A DNA stretch of 64,000 nt from Paraclostridium ghonii (GTDB lineage: Bacteria; Bacillota; Clostridia; Peptostreptococcales; Peptostreptococcaceae). The stretch is taken from assembly GCF_030815085.1 (NCBI RefSeq), contig NZ_JAUSWG010000013.1; one strand, given 5' to 3'. Below, piece after piece: positions 17,045-24,961 of the stretch (the stretch's first letter is position 1; the number at the start of each line of letters is the position of its first letter). The translations under genes were made by a program, and so were the position numbers. The notes under the pieces were generated by a model. The model ran no database searches and was not told the origin of the DNA. It saw nothing but the letters and a program-made list of their open reading frames with translations.

Positions 17045-17321
17045 ACTAACCTCCTTAATTAATTGTGTTTTAATAATATATATGTAAATACTATTTAAAA
17101 TAGACAAAAAATAAGAAGATGTCTTTATTTTAGATTCAAGACACCTTCTAAGATATAAATACTATTTTTATACTCAAACTACTTCTGATGAATTTATGGG
17201 TTTTATCTTTATTAATTTAGATAACTCAGAAGATAAAGTTTAATGTAGAGAGTATTTTTAATAGTTAAATATTTAATCTTATTAAAGAATATGAATATAT
17301 ATATAAATATGTTACTTATTT
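17045..17321. other. Intergenic region, imperfect hairpin only
   Basis: About 280 bases upstream of the MotA-like gene. An imperfect inverted repeat (AGAAG-TGTCT with AGACA-CTTCT) lies at about 17113-17153. No gene was recognised. Confidence 0.4.
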
Positions 17322-17350
17322 TTGTATAAAAATTATTTTTTAGCTAATAC
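17322..17350 (+). promoter_or_regulatory. Promoter of the structured RNA, with palindrome over the -10
   Basis: TTGTAT (17322-17327), a 17-nt spacer and TAATAC (17345-17350). The -10 sits inside the perfect 16-bp palindrome CTAATACTAGTATTAG (17344-17359), a likely operator. The predicted start (about 17357) coincides with the 5' strand of the first RNA helix. Confidence 0.55.
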
Positions 17351-17356
17351 TAGTAT

Positions 17357-17490
17357 TAGTTAGATTTTGAAGTTGGAAAGGGTCCAATACTCTACTTAAA
17401 AGTTTAAGTAACCGTGAGAGATGCAGGATTCCCCGCCCTGCCAAGTCTAATTTAGATAGAAGAGTGTCTTTTTAAGGCACTCTTCATTTA
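17357..17490 (+). ncRNA. Candidate structured small RNA or leader RNA, unassigned family
   Basis: A cloverleaf-like fold can be drawn. P1 pairs 17360-17367 with 17443-17450 (8 bp, one G-U). P2 is TTGGA/TCCAA (17373-17387, loop AAGGG). P3 is TACTTAA/TTAAGTA (17393-17410) over a CTC/GAG base. P4 is GCAGG/CCTGC (17423-17441) with loop ATTCCCCGC. The GGG of loop 2 could pair with the CCC of loop 4. A terminator follows at 17459. I could not match it to a riboswitch class I know. The C-rich loop resembles the unpaired C-rich seeds of Firmicutes small RNAs that pair with Shine-Dalgarno sequences. The next gene has its own promoter, which favours an independent sRNA. Confidence 0.55.
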
Positions 17491-17496
17491 TTTTTC
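17459..17496 (+). terminator. Terminator of the structured RNA
   Basis: GAAGAGTG-TCTT / AAGG-CACTCTTC (12 bp with one G-U, 3-nt loop), followed by ATTTATTTTT. Confidence 0.88.
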
Positions 17497-17536
17497 ATAT
17501 TAAAATTACATATACTTAATATTAATATTAAATTCT

Positions 17537-17564
17537 TTGATAATAAGTAATATTAATATATAAT
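17537..17564 (+). promoter_or_regulatory. Sigma-A promoter of the CRP/FNR-family gene
   Basis: TTGATA (17537-17542), a 16-nt spacer and perfect TATAAT (17559-17564). It lies downstream of the preceding terminator, so the regulator gene can be transcribed independently. Confidence 0.65.
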
Positions 17565-17610
17565 TTTATTATATGAAAAGTATATATTGATTATATTTAG
17601 GGGGGATGTT

Positions 17611-18285
17611 ATGACAGTTTTAAAAGAATTATGCAATGATTATAGCTTTATAGATAAATTGGATGAATCGGCTAAAAATCTTATTGAGTCTAGATTAATA
17701 ATAGAAGAATTTGATACAAACTCAGAAATAATTACTAGAGGTGAACAATGCAAAGGTTTTTCTTTAATTTTAAAAGGAATTATAAGAGTGTATAAGATTT
17801 CAGATAAAGGAAAAGAAGTGACTCTATATAAACTTTCTAATGGAGATACTTGTTATCTATCTATTTCTTGTATGTTATCAAGTGAAGCTTTTCCCGCATT
17901 TGCTGAAGTTATAGAACCTACAAAAATAGTATTTATTCCAATAGATATATTTAATAGATATATATACAATACTATAGATTTTCAAAAGTATATGGTGTCA
18001 AATTTATTTAATAAATACACAGAAGTTATAAACTTATTAGAAGAGATAGCATTTGAACGTATGGATGTTAGAATTTCTAAATACTTATTAGATGTGTCTA
18101 AAAGAACTAATAATAGCAATTTTTTATATTTAACTCAAGAAAAAATATCTCAAGAATTAGGAACTAGTAGAGAAGTTGTTACTAGAATACTCACAGATTT
18201 TAAAAATAAAGACATAATATCAACTCAAAGAGGAAAAATAACTATCACTAACAGAGACAAATTAATTCATTTAAGTCAATTATAA
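17611..18285 (+). CDS. CRP/FNR-family transcriptional regulator
   Basis: 224 aa from ATG 17611, which follows AGGGGGGATG; an in-frame TTG at 17587 is not favoured. The N-terminal cyclic-nucleotide-binding beta-roll covers about residues 15-125. A dimerisation helix and a C-terminal winged helix follow, with recognition region LTQEKISQELGTSREVVTRI. The four-cysteine N-terminal cluster of FNR is absent. Two cysteines lie in the beta-roll (SNGDTCYLSISCML), as in several anaerobic CRP/FNR subgroups. The effector is unknown. A structured RNA lies upstream and the manganese-controlled mntP follows, with its own riboswitch. Confidence 0.85.
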   Translation: MTVLKELCNDYSFIDKLDESAKNLIESRLIIEEFDTNSEIITRGEQCKGFSLILKGIIRVYKISDKGKEVTLYKLSNGDTCYLSISCMLSSEAFPAFAEVIEPTKIVFIPIDIFNRYIYNTIDFQKYMVSNLFNKYTEVINLLEEIAFERMDVRISKYLLDVSKRTNNSNFLYLTQEKISQELGTSREVVTRILTDFKNKDIISTQRGKITITNRDKLIHLSQL

Positions 18286-18344
18286 GATTTAAATTGACTT
18301 ATACTGACATATTGTGTAAAATTATAAAAGAATTGAATAAACTT

Positions 18345-18446
18345 ACTATTCTCTTGTTGAGGGAGTAGCTAGCACAGAAAGTGTGGTTAGATCAACATAA
18401 TGACTTGTAAAAGTCTGGTCTAATCTTAAATAGCGAGACTCATACA
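18345..18446 (+). ncRNA. Manganese riboswitch (yybP-ykoY family)
   Basis: Hallmark segments of the yybP-ykoY aptamer are visible in order: AGGGAGTAGC (18360-18369), ATCAACATAATGAC in the middle and TAGCGAGACTC (18431-18441) closing the fold. It sits directly before mntP, a classic target. The terminator 5' arm uses the last aptamer segment, so metal binding should prevent termination and switch mntP on. Confidence 0.88.
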
Positions 18447-18477
18447 CGATTTTTTCGTGTATAAGTCTCGTTTTTTT
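18434..18477 (+). terminator. Riboswitch expression-platform terminator
   Basis: CGAGACT-ATACACGA pairs with TCGTGTAT-AGTCTCG, followed by TTTTTTT. The 5' arm is shared with the manganese aptamer. Confidence 0.9.
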
Positions 18478-18510
18478 GTGCATTATAAAAAATTAAGGAG
18501 GACTAATATT

Positions 18511-19140
18511 ATGAGTTTAATATCAATTTTACTAATGTCGTTTGCTTTGGCTATGGATGCATTTGCAGTATCTATAACTAAAGGTATGACAATGAAAAAT
18601 ATAACAATAAAACTAGCTTTTAAAATAGCTTTTTTCTTTGGTCTATTTCAAGGAGTAATGCCATTGATTGGATGGGCATTAGGAATTAGCTTTGAAGGAT
18701 ACATAAAAGCATTTGATCATTGGATTGCCTTAATACTACTTTCGTTTTTAGGTATAAAAATGATTTATGAGTCTATTAAAGGTGAACCTGAGGATGAGGT
18801 TGCTTTAGATATTACTCAAGATAATATGCAAAGTGATTTAGATGATAGTGATATAAAAATAAAAGATTTAATAATCTTATCTATTGCTACTAGCATTGAT
18901 GCACTTGCAGTTGGAGTAAGTTTTGCATTCTTAAATATATCTATAATACCAGTTGTAAGCGCTATAGCTATAATAACTTTTATAGTATGTTTTGTAGGTG
19001 TTTTAATAGGAAAACAAATAGGTCCAATGCTAAAAAATTACGCTGAAATTATAGGTGGGGTTATACTTATACTTATAGGACTTAATATTTTTAATGAACA
19101 TACAGAATTTTTATCAAATTTTCTTAATTTATTTAAATAA
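18511..19140 (+). CDS. mntP: Manganese efflux pump MntP
   Basis: 209 aa from ATG 18511 with AAGGAGGACT; the longer open frame would start inside the riboswitch terminator. There are six predicted membrane helices. The MntP hallmarks are MSFALAMDAFAVSITKG in the first repeat and ATSIDALAVGVSFAFLN in the second, both with metal-binding Asp. It exports Mn2+ to avoid toxicity and is controlled by the manganese riboswitch upstream. Confidence 0.95.
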   Translation: MSLISILLMSFALAMDAFAVSITKGMTMKNITIKLAFKIAFFFGLFQGVMPLIGWALGISFEGYIKAFDHWIALILLSFLGIKMIYESIKGEPEDEVALDITQDNMQSDLDDSDIKIKDLIILSIATSIDALAVGVSFAFLNISIIPVVSAIAIITFIVCFVGVLIGKQIGPMLKNYAEIIGGVILILIGLNIFNEHTEFLSNFLNLFK

Positions 19141-19160
19141 TTTTATACAATAATATAAAA

Positions 19161-19217
19161 AATGGATAAAAATAGCTTGCCGAACGTTTGTTCCTAAAAG
19201 CTTTTTTACCCATTTTT
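19161..19217. terminator. Bidirectional terminator between mntP and the TPR gene, with a LexA-like site in its loop
   Basis: An imperfect long inverted repeat (AAAATGG-TAAAAA-AGCTT on both arms) with A and T tracts on each side. The loop contains GAACGTTTGTTC (19182-19193), a perfect match to GAACNNNNGTTC. Confidence 0.7.
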
Positions 19218-19220
19218 ATG

Positions 19221-21113
19221 TTATTTAGTTATATTTTCTATATTAAATTCTAAGTAGCCATCTACAATCATATGTTTTAGCTCCCCTTCATATAGATTCT
19301 CTATTTTTTCATCTGTATATAACAAATACTTAGGAACATATAAATCTTCATCTTCAGCAGAATTAATCACTTCAAATGGCGCCACAAGTATTTGATCAAA
19401 ATTTAAAATTAATTTTGGGAGTTTATTAAACACTTCTTCACTATTATCATAATTTTCTTTTGCTAGTTTTTCATAAGCTTCAAAACTTTTCTTATAATAT
19501 AGACTAGCTAACATATATTCGCATTTCTTATTTTCAAGTTTAGATCCTTCTTTAAAGTACTTTTCAGCTTCACTATCTTCATTTAATTTTAGGCTTAATT
19601 GACCTAAGTTGAAAATAGATTCTATACAATCTTTTGACCTTGTTTTTTCGTACCAATACTTAGCACTTACATAATCTTTGTAATAAATGCTATATATAAT
19701 ACCTAACATATGCTGTGAATAGGTATTATCTTCATTTGCTGGAGCTTCAAACAATTTTTTAGAAAGCTCGTAATCTTCTTTTTCAAATGATATTTTTCCT
19801 AAATGTATACGAGCATTTAAATGATCTTTCTCAACAGCTTTTTCATAATACTTTATAGCCTCTTCATAATTTCCTAATTCTTCGTATATAATACCTAGTT
19901 TATATAAAGATTCAAGATCGTTATTGTTAGATGATCGTTCGTAATAACTAATGGCCATATCAAAGTCTTTTAATTGTTCGTAGATATTACCTAATTTAAC
20001 TTGAACTGATGTTAAATCATCTATTTGTTTATAATATTTAATTGCAGCGTTAATATCATCTATCTGTTTATACAGATCACCTAAGTTTTCTATAGACTCT
20101 CTAAATCCATAGTCTATAGATTTTTCATATAAAGGTATAGCTTCTTCATATATTTTTTCTTCAAATAAAAGCCCCGCTAGGTTATTAGTAGCCTGTATTA
20201 ATCCATTATCAGAAGCTTCTTTATAGTATATTTTAGCTGTAGGTAAATCATTATCTTTGTTATAGATATTTCCTAATTTGTAACTAGCTAAAACATTATT
20301 TTTTTCATGAGCATTTTTGTAATACTTTTTAGCATCTTCATACTCTTCTTGCTCATCGTATATGTAAGCTAATCTAAAGCTGCATTTTTCATTTCCTTTA
20401 TCAGCTGCTTTTTTATAATATATTTTAGCTTCTTCATAATTTTGATCCGATTCTAGTAAAAGACCTAAATTATAACACGCTTTTTCATATCCGATTTTGT
20501 ATAATTGTTTATAGTTTGAAATAGCATCTTTATAATCTCCATTTTCTTGGTACATAATAGCTAAATTATATTTAGCATGATCATTTCCTAATATAGACCC
20601 TTTTTTAAAACAATTAAGTGCATTTTCATAGTCATTTACGCATTTATACAAAACCCCTAAGTTAAAAAGAGCATCAGATAAATTACCATCACTAGCTTCT
20701 TTTAACCATCTTATAGATTTTTCATATTCTTGTAGTTTAAAATGAATTACCCCTAAATTATTCTGCGCTTTTAAGTGTCCTAACATTGCTATCTTTTCAT
20801 ACCAATATATAGCATACTCATAAGCTTCTAACTTATAATAAATATTCCCTAAATCATAAGCTGCTTCTTCTATCCCACTTTTAAATGCCAGCTTAAGCCA
20901 CTTTTCACATTCCTCTATATTACCTTCAGAATGATACAATTTAGCCAATGTATATTGAGCTTTATCATAATTGTTTAATGAAGCTTGTGTCAATAGTTCA
21001 ATAGCTTCATTAAGTTTACCTAATTTAATATAAAAATTAGCTTTAGCATACATTACTTTAGGATCAGTTGGGATATTTTTAATTTTTTTTATTGAAAACT
21101 TAATTTTATTCAT
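19221..21113 (-). CDS. Tetratricopeptide/Sel1-like repeat protein
   Basis: About 630 aa. At least 14 tandem helical repeats of about 35 residues span residues 20-540, with recurring units such as A-I-x-Y-Y-E-K-A, A-x-Y-x-L-G-x-I-Y and YEDAKKYYKNA. There is no signal peptide or membrane helix, so it is a cytoplasmic scaffold or partner-binding protein. The C-terminal 90 residues are not repeats. Start choice is uncertain: ATG 21113 (13 nt after AAGGTGG), TTG 21119 (7 nt) or GTG 21152. The partner is unknown. Confidence 0.75.
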   Translation of the reverse strand: MNKIKFSIKKIKNIPTDPKVMYAKANFYIKLGKLNEAIELLTQASLNNYDKAQYTLAKLYHSEGNIEECEKWLKLAFKSGIEEAAYDLGNIYYKLEAYEYAIYWYEKIAMLGHLKAQNNLGVIHFKLQEYEKSIRWLKEASDGNLSDALFNLGVLYKCVNDYENALNCFKKGSILGNDHAKYNLAIMYQENGDYKDAISNYKQLYKIGYEKACYNLGLLLESDQNYEEAKIYYKKAADKGNEKCSFRLAYIYDEQEEYEDAKKYYKNAHEKNNVLASYKLGNIYNKDNDLPTAKIYYKEASDNGLIQATNNLAGLLFEEKIYEEAIPLYEKSIDYGFRESIENLGDLYKQIDDINAAIKYYKQIDDLTSVQVKLGNIYEQLKDFDMAISYYERSSNNNDLESLYKLGIIYEELGNYEEAIKYYEKAVEKDHLNARIHLGKISFEKEDYELSKKLFEAPANEDNTYSQHMLGIIYSIYYKDYVSAKYWYEKTRSKDCIESIFNLGQLSLKLNEDSEAEKYFKEGSKLENKKCEYMLASLYYKKSFEAYEKLAKENYDNSEEVFNKLPKLILNFDQILVAPFEVINSAEDEDLYVPKYLLYTDEKIENLYEGELKHMIVDGYLEFNIENITK

Positions 21114-21260
21114 AAACAACTCATACCCACCTTTTGTATTTATCTTATACACATTTTACCATAATATAATATTATTATGCCTCTATATTTTATATAAATT
21201 GCATATATTCATGTATTCTGTTAAAATTTATATAATGCTTACATGAATAGGAGGATAATT

Positions 21261-21413
21261 ATGGATTTAGATTTATTATTTAAATTATTAGTTTTTATAG
21301 TTGTCGCTGGGATAGTTATAAAAAGTGTTAAGCTTATTGGGAGTATAGTATTTAAAATTGCTTTAATAGGGGTTTGTTTATTAATATTATATAGATTTAT
21401 TATTCTTATATAA
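21261..21413 (+). CDS. Small hydrophobic protein (50 aa), unknown
   Basis: ATG 21261 is preceded by AGGAGG at 21250-21255. Two predicted membrane helices (LLFKLLVFIVVAGIVI and FKIALIGVCLLILYRFIIL) are separated by KSVKLIGS. The strong RBS and a perfect terminator right after the stop support expression. No family recognised. Confidence 0.65.
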   Translation: MDLDLLFKLLVFIVVAGIVIKSVKLIGSIVFKIALIGVCLLILYRFIILI

Positions 21414-21425
21414 TATTTGAACATA

Positions 21426-21461
21426 AAATTACCACTGTAATATATACAGTGGTAATTTATA
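21426..21461 (+). terminator. Terminator of the 50-aa ORF
   Basis: AAATTACCACTGTA / TACAGTGGTAATTT hairpin with a short loop, then T-rich sequence. Confidence 0.85.
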
Positions 21462-21463
21462 TA

Positions 21464-21718
21464 TTATTTAGGGATTATATAAGCATCTTTAAAAACCCTA
21501 TCTGCATTATCTCTTTCTTTGAAAGCTTCTAAACATCCTTCCCAAAGTTGTTCTTTTTCTGGCTTATTATAATATTTTTCTATCCATCTGCTCCCCATTT
21601 ATTTGATTCACTAGATCTGTGTGTTCAAGAGTTTTAAATTAACTCCTATAATCCCACTATCATTTCCTTCGTGCCCTAAATCTATATAAACTTTTTTCAT
21701 AATTTCATTCATTTCCAT
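21464..21718 (-). pseudogene. Decayed gene with an N-acetylmuramoyl-L-alanine amidase-like start
   Basis: From ATG 21718 the frame reads MEMNEIMKKVYIDLGHEGND and continues SGIIGVN, like the zinc-binding start of Amidase_3 enzymes (KV-x-I-D-x-G-H-G-G-x-D-S-G). It then frameshifts (K-T-L-E-H-T-D-L-V-N-Q-I-N) and stops. A separate frame covers the rest to TAA 21464 (WIEKYYNKPEKEQLWEGCLE and on), which I do not recognise. The amidase call rests on a short stretch. Confidence 0.35.
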
Positions 21719-21923
21719 TTGTAAATTATTATTATTTCTAATCTACCTGAATAATCTTAATTCTATACTAGGCGTTTATATATCTTATTATATTTTATAC
21801 TATTTAAATCTATGTAGGCTTCAATTTTAAGTTTTTCTTTTTTGTCTGGTTAATTTTTACTATTTTGATTATCGCATATTTATCTTTTTACTAGTTAAAC
21901 TATACTAGAAAGGTGGTTTAAGT
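21719..21923. other. Degenerate intergenic region with a duplicated gene end
   Basis: Contains the copy of the 3' end of the 22379-22612 gene (21792-21827). No intact gene. Confidence 0.5.
21792..21827 (-). repeat. 36-bp direct repeat, copy 1 (relic of the 22379-22612 gene end)
   Basis: Identical over 36 bases to 22381-22416. On the minus strand it encodes IEAYIDLNSIK, the C-terminus of the intact gene. It marks an old tandem duplication, of which only this tail remains. Confidence 0.8.
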
Positions 21924-22253
21924 ATGAAAAAGAAAATAATTGCGCTTTTATTAGTTTCATGCTTTTTATTAAGTCTATCTAGTAATAGTACTTATGCTCT
22001 TAACCTATTTAAAGAGGGTGTATATAAGGTTGCAGATTTAAATTTTTCAGAAGAAAATAAGTATATAGTTCAAAATGTTTCTCAAACTGAAGGTGCTTAT
22101 CTTCAAGTGTTTGATGAAAACCAGGTTTTAGTTCAATCTATTAGATTTCCACCTAACTCTGAAAAATTTAATTTAGTTAGGATTACTCCTGAATTTAGAA
22201 TAGTAATCGTAGGTGCAGGTAATATTTATATTTATCCCTCTACAGAAGGTTAA
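21924..22253 (+). CDS. Small secreted protein of unknown function
   Basis: 109 aa. It starts with a clear signal peptide (MKKKIIALLLVSCFLLSLSS, likely cleavage after TYA near residue 26). The mature 83 residues are predicted beta-rich and contain no cysteine. Sequence around FKEGVYKVADLNFSEENKYI and later NLVRITPEFRIVIVG suggests a compact beta-sandwich. The RBS AAAGGTGG and a following terminator indicate a single-gene unit. Function unknown. Confidence 0.7.
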   Translation: MKKKIIALLLVSCFLLSLSSNSTYALNLFKEGVYKVADLNFSEENKYIVQNVSQTEGAYLQVFDENQVLVQSIRFPPNSEKFNLVRITPEFRIVIVGAGNIYIYPSTEG

Positions 22254-22271
22254 TTCTTGGTCTACTAGATT

Positions 22272-22303
22272 ATTAAAGATGCTCTTATAGAGCATCTTTA
22301 TCA
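22272..22303 (+). terminator. Terminator of the secreted-protein gene
   Basis: AAAGATGCTCT / AGAGCATCTTT with a 3-nt loop. Confidence 0.85.
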
Positions 22304-22378
22304 TTCACAATCCCCCCGTGATTCTTCACAACCTCACCCTATAGCTATATTTAATTTATTTCTAAATATTAAAATTAC

Positions 22379-22612
22379 TTATTTTATACTATTTAAATCT
22401 ATGTAGGCTTCAATTTGAGGTATGTACAATAAATTCTCTTTTATATGTGTATTCCCAAATTCTTTTAATTCCAATCCCTTTTCATCTTTCGTTATTTTGT
22501 ACTTAACAATTTGAGTTTCTTCATTTAAGTCTCCAAAAAAGTATGTTCCCTCATATTGTTTAAATTTGAAGCTAAAAGTATCTCTAGTTAATTGTATTTT
22601 AAAACTTTTCAT
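22379..22612 (-). CDS. Small unknown protein (77 aa)
   Basis: 77 aa with no signal peptide and no membrane helix. It is predicted beta-rich (TFSFKFKQYEGTYFFGDLNE, QIEAYIDLNSIK). The RBS AAGGAAC precedes ATG 22612. A 36-bp copy of its 3' end lies 590 bp away (21792-21827), so the gene was once duplicated. No family recognised. Confidence 0.55.
   Translation of the reverse strand: MKSFKIQLTRDTFSFKFKQYEGTYFFGDLNEETQIVKYKITKDEKGLELKEFGNTHIKENLLYIPQIEAYIDLNSIK
22381..22416 (-). repeat. 36-bp direct repeat, copy 2 (inside the 77-aa gene)
   Basis: Identical to 21792-21827; it is the stop-proximal part of the 22379-22612 gene. Confidence 0.8.
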
Positions 22613-22702
22613 AACAAGTTCCTTTCTATAGAAATTTAAAACTACTAATATATTATAAAAAAATATGTATTAGTTCAAGCCTACAAAAGAAATTTATTTA
22701 AA

Positions 22703-22978
22703 CTATTCTATACTTATTTTTATTAAATCATTATTTTTAGTTTTTACATCAACTATATTTCCAGTCAGATTATAATCTAAAGCTTGCATAACTGTTTTTG
22801 ATAAATTATCTGTATCTAAAACATCTGTTTTCAAATTAAGCCATTTAAGGCCATTAATTTTTACCATCCTTTTTACAAATTCAACTGGAAATTTTAAATT
22901 TATGTTATCTCCACTACTAGATAATATTTTAACTCTAAAAAGTCTATCATCAATTAAATTAGTATGTCTATTTCTCAT
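22703..22978 (-). CDS. SHOCT-like domain small protein (as found in DUF4097/YvlB proteins)
   Basis: 91 aa. The pattern FRVKILSSSGDNINLKFPVE, then VKRMVKINGL, a middle helix and IVDVKTKNNDLIKISIE resembles the SHOCT-like N-terminal module of DUF4097 (YvlB/LiaX-type) proteins. That module carries I-K-V-L-S-x-x-G-D-x-V-N-V-K-x-P and ends I-V-D-V-x-x-x-D-G-D-x-V-x-I-x-I-E. The beta-solenoid DUF4097 part is absent here. A separate DUF4097 protein lies at 60296-60991. Envelope-stress link is inference. Confidence 0.55.
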   Translation of the reverse strand: MRNRHTNLIDDRLFRVKILSSSGDNINLKFPVEFVKRMVKINGLKWLNLKTDVLDTDNLSKTVMQALDYNLTGNIVDVKTKNNDLIKISIE

Positions 22979-23480
22979 TTATGGTTCCCCCTTAGCGAAT
23001 ATTTTTCACACATTTATAGATTAATTTATATCTATTTATTTTAATAATATGTAAATTCATAAAAAAATATATTAACTTTGTTTAAATTAAGATTATTTTA
23101 ATAAAAGAAATTGAAATATATATTATATCTAAATATTTTTATTGTAGCTAAAATTCTGAAAATTATACAAAATAAAAAATAAACTTTTTGCTAAAACATA
23201 TTAACTAATTAAATATATTTAATATAGTATTCAACCTAAAACTTTATATATTTAAGTTATTAAAATTCAATTTAAATATAACAGCATATATTATCTTATT
23301 TTGTGAATTTTAGTAGAAAAACATAATTATTTTATAGAATTTATAGAATTCGCATTATTTTCCATAAATTTACATATATATTGAAATTTTCTAAATATAA
23401 TATACAATTATTTTACTAGGAAAAAATTTCCTAAAGAGTTATTTATAATAAAAATTTTATAAGAAATGAGATGGTATTTT
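22979..23480. other. AT-rich intergenic region, little structure
   Basis: About 500 bases between divergent genes. The only notable motif is AGGAAA-AAA-TTTCCT (23418-23432), a 6-bp inverted repeat 49 nt before the MFS gene that might be an operator. No gene found. Confidence 0.45.
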
Positions 23481-24800
23481 ATGGGTCAAAATGAGTTAAA
23501 AAGATTCAACCTTAATAGCTGGATTTATATTATCAGTTATGCCTTTATGGGAATTATGAGTGGAGTTGCTTTTGATGTCTTAGTAACTTTTTTACAGCAA
23601 GTTGATATCTCCACAGCAAGTTCATTCTCTTCTTTTATGGGTTGGAGTAATTTCGTATGTGCCGCAATTTTAATTTTAATACCAAAACTAGGATATAAAA
23701 AGCTTATACTTACAGGTCCTATAATGACTATAGTTGCACTATTAGCTATTTCATTTATAGATGTAAACTTTATTTATCCTATTGCTACACTAGCAATACT
23801 TGTAGGTGTTACATTATTTGATGTTATACTTCCACCTTATCTTACAGCGTATACAACTGAAAAAGAAAGAACTAAAGTTTTTTCTAGATCTATGTATATA
23901 AATGTTATAGGTATGACTTTAGCAACTTGGTATGGAGGAACTATTATAGTATCTAGATTTGCAAGTAGATTAAACATTTCTAAAGTTCAAGCAAATGCAC
24001 TAACAGAAAACATTAAAGGAATGACTTCTACTCAATTGCATGAATTTATATTATCTCAAAGAGATGTTTTACTTATGTGTGTTATAATTGCAGCACTTTC
24101 TCTTATCCCTCTTTTATTTATAAAAGAGAAAAGAGAAGATTATTATGAGGAAACTAAAGAGAAAAAAGCTTTTGATTGGTCAATATTTAAGAATAAATAT
24201 GTTGTATTATGGCTAGTGTACTATGCTATGATAAGATTTGGAGCATCATTAATATGCCCTTACTTCTCAGTATTTTTAAATAATGAATTAGGTATATCAA
24301 GAGCTACTACTTCTCACCTTGTGTCTTATCAATACTTTGCCATGGTAATATTCTTATTAATATCACCATGGGTTGTTAAAAAACTAGGAAATGTTATTGC
24401 TTTAGGTGGACTAGCACTTTTATCTATACCATTTATGCTTATTATTGCAAATGGTACAGCATTTGGATCTGGAATAGTTTTTGCTGTTGGAACGGCTTTA
24501 TTCTTTAGATCTGGATTTATGAACTGTGCTAATCCTATAATGAATTCTCTTCCTATGGAATTTGTTTCAAAGAATTCACGACCTGCATATAATTCAATTA
24601 TATTTATAGCAGGAGGTGTTACATCTATCATAGCAGGGGAGTTTACAAAATTGTTCTTGTTTAAGCTTCCAGGTGGATATTCAAAAGCTTATTATATAAC
24701 TGCTGTTATATATATATTATCTTCTATACTTTTAATAGTAGTATATAATAAAAAATATAACAGACACGGACAAGATAATAAAAAAGATCAAACTGCATAA
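23481..24800 (+). CDS. MFS transporter
   Basis: 439 aa from ATG 23481; GAGATGGT at 23469-23476 serves as RBS, so the in-frame ATG at 23466 is not favoured. Twelve predicted helices are split by a central basic cytoplasmic loop (about residues 210-235, KEKREDYYEETKEKK). The major-facilitator fold is clear but the substrate is not. It has neither an antibiotic-exporter motif C nor sugar-porter signatures that I can see. Monocistronic, ended by a strong terminator. Confidence 0.8.
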   Translation: MGQNELKRFNLNSWIYIISYAFMGIMSGVAFDVLVTFLQQVDISTASSFSSFMGWSNFVCAAILILIPKLGYKKLILTGPIMTIVALLAISFIDVNFIYPIATLAILVGVTLFDVILPPYLTAYTTEKERTKVFSRSMYINVIGMTLATWYGGTIIVSRFASRLNISKVQANALTENIKGMTSTQLHEFILSQRDVLLMCVIIAALSLIPLLFIKEKREDYYEETKEKKAFDWSIFKNKYVVLWLVYYAMIRFGASLICPYFSVFLNNELGISRATTSHLVSYQYFAMVIFLLISPWVVKKLGNVIALGGLALLSIPFMLIIANGTAFGSGIVFAVGTALFFRSGFMNCANPIMNSLPMEFVSKNSRPAYNSIIFIAGGVTSIIAGEFTKLFLFKLPGGYSKAYYITAVIYILSSILLIVVYNKKYNRHGQDNKKDQTA

Positions 24801-24802
24801 TG

Positions 24803-24848
24803 TACATAAAAAAGGAGCTATATAATATAGTTCCTTTTTTATGTATAT
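24803..24848 (+). terminator. Terminator of the MFS gene
   Basis: TACATAAAAAAGGA-CTAT pairs with ATAG-TCCTTTTTTATGTA. Confidence 0.9.
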
Positions 24849-24961
24849 AACTAGTATTTTGATTTTCTCTTTAATAAAATTTCATTTTATGATAAAATCT
24901 TTCTAATATTGAATTAATATAAATCAATATTTTAACATGTATGAAGAGGAGATATATCAAA

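Noticed and set aside
17357..17450. tRNA gene, because of the cloverleaf-like shape
   Set aside because: No GG in a D-loop, no TTCRANY T-loop, no anticodon arm of proper size.
17357..17490. Known riboswitch classes (purine, TPP, SAM, cobalamin, c-di-GMP, fluoride, ZTP, THF) for the structured RNA
   Set aside because: None of their conserved cores could be matched by eye.
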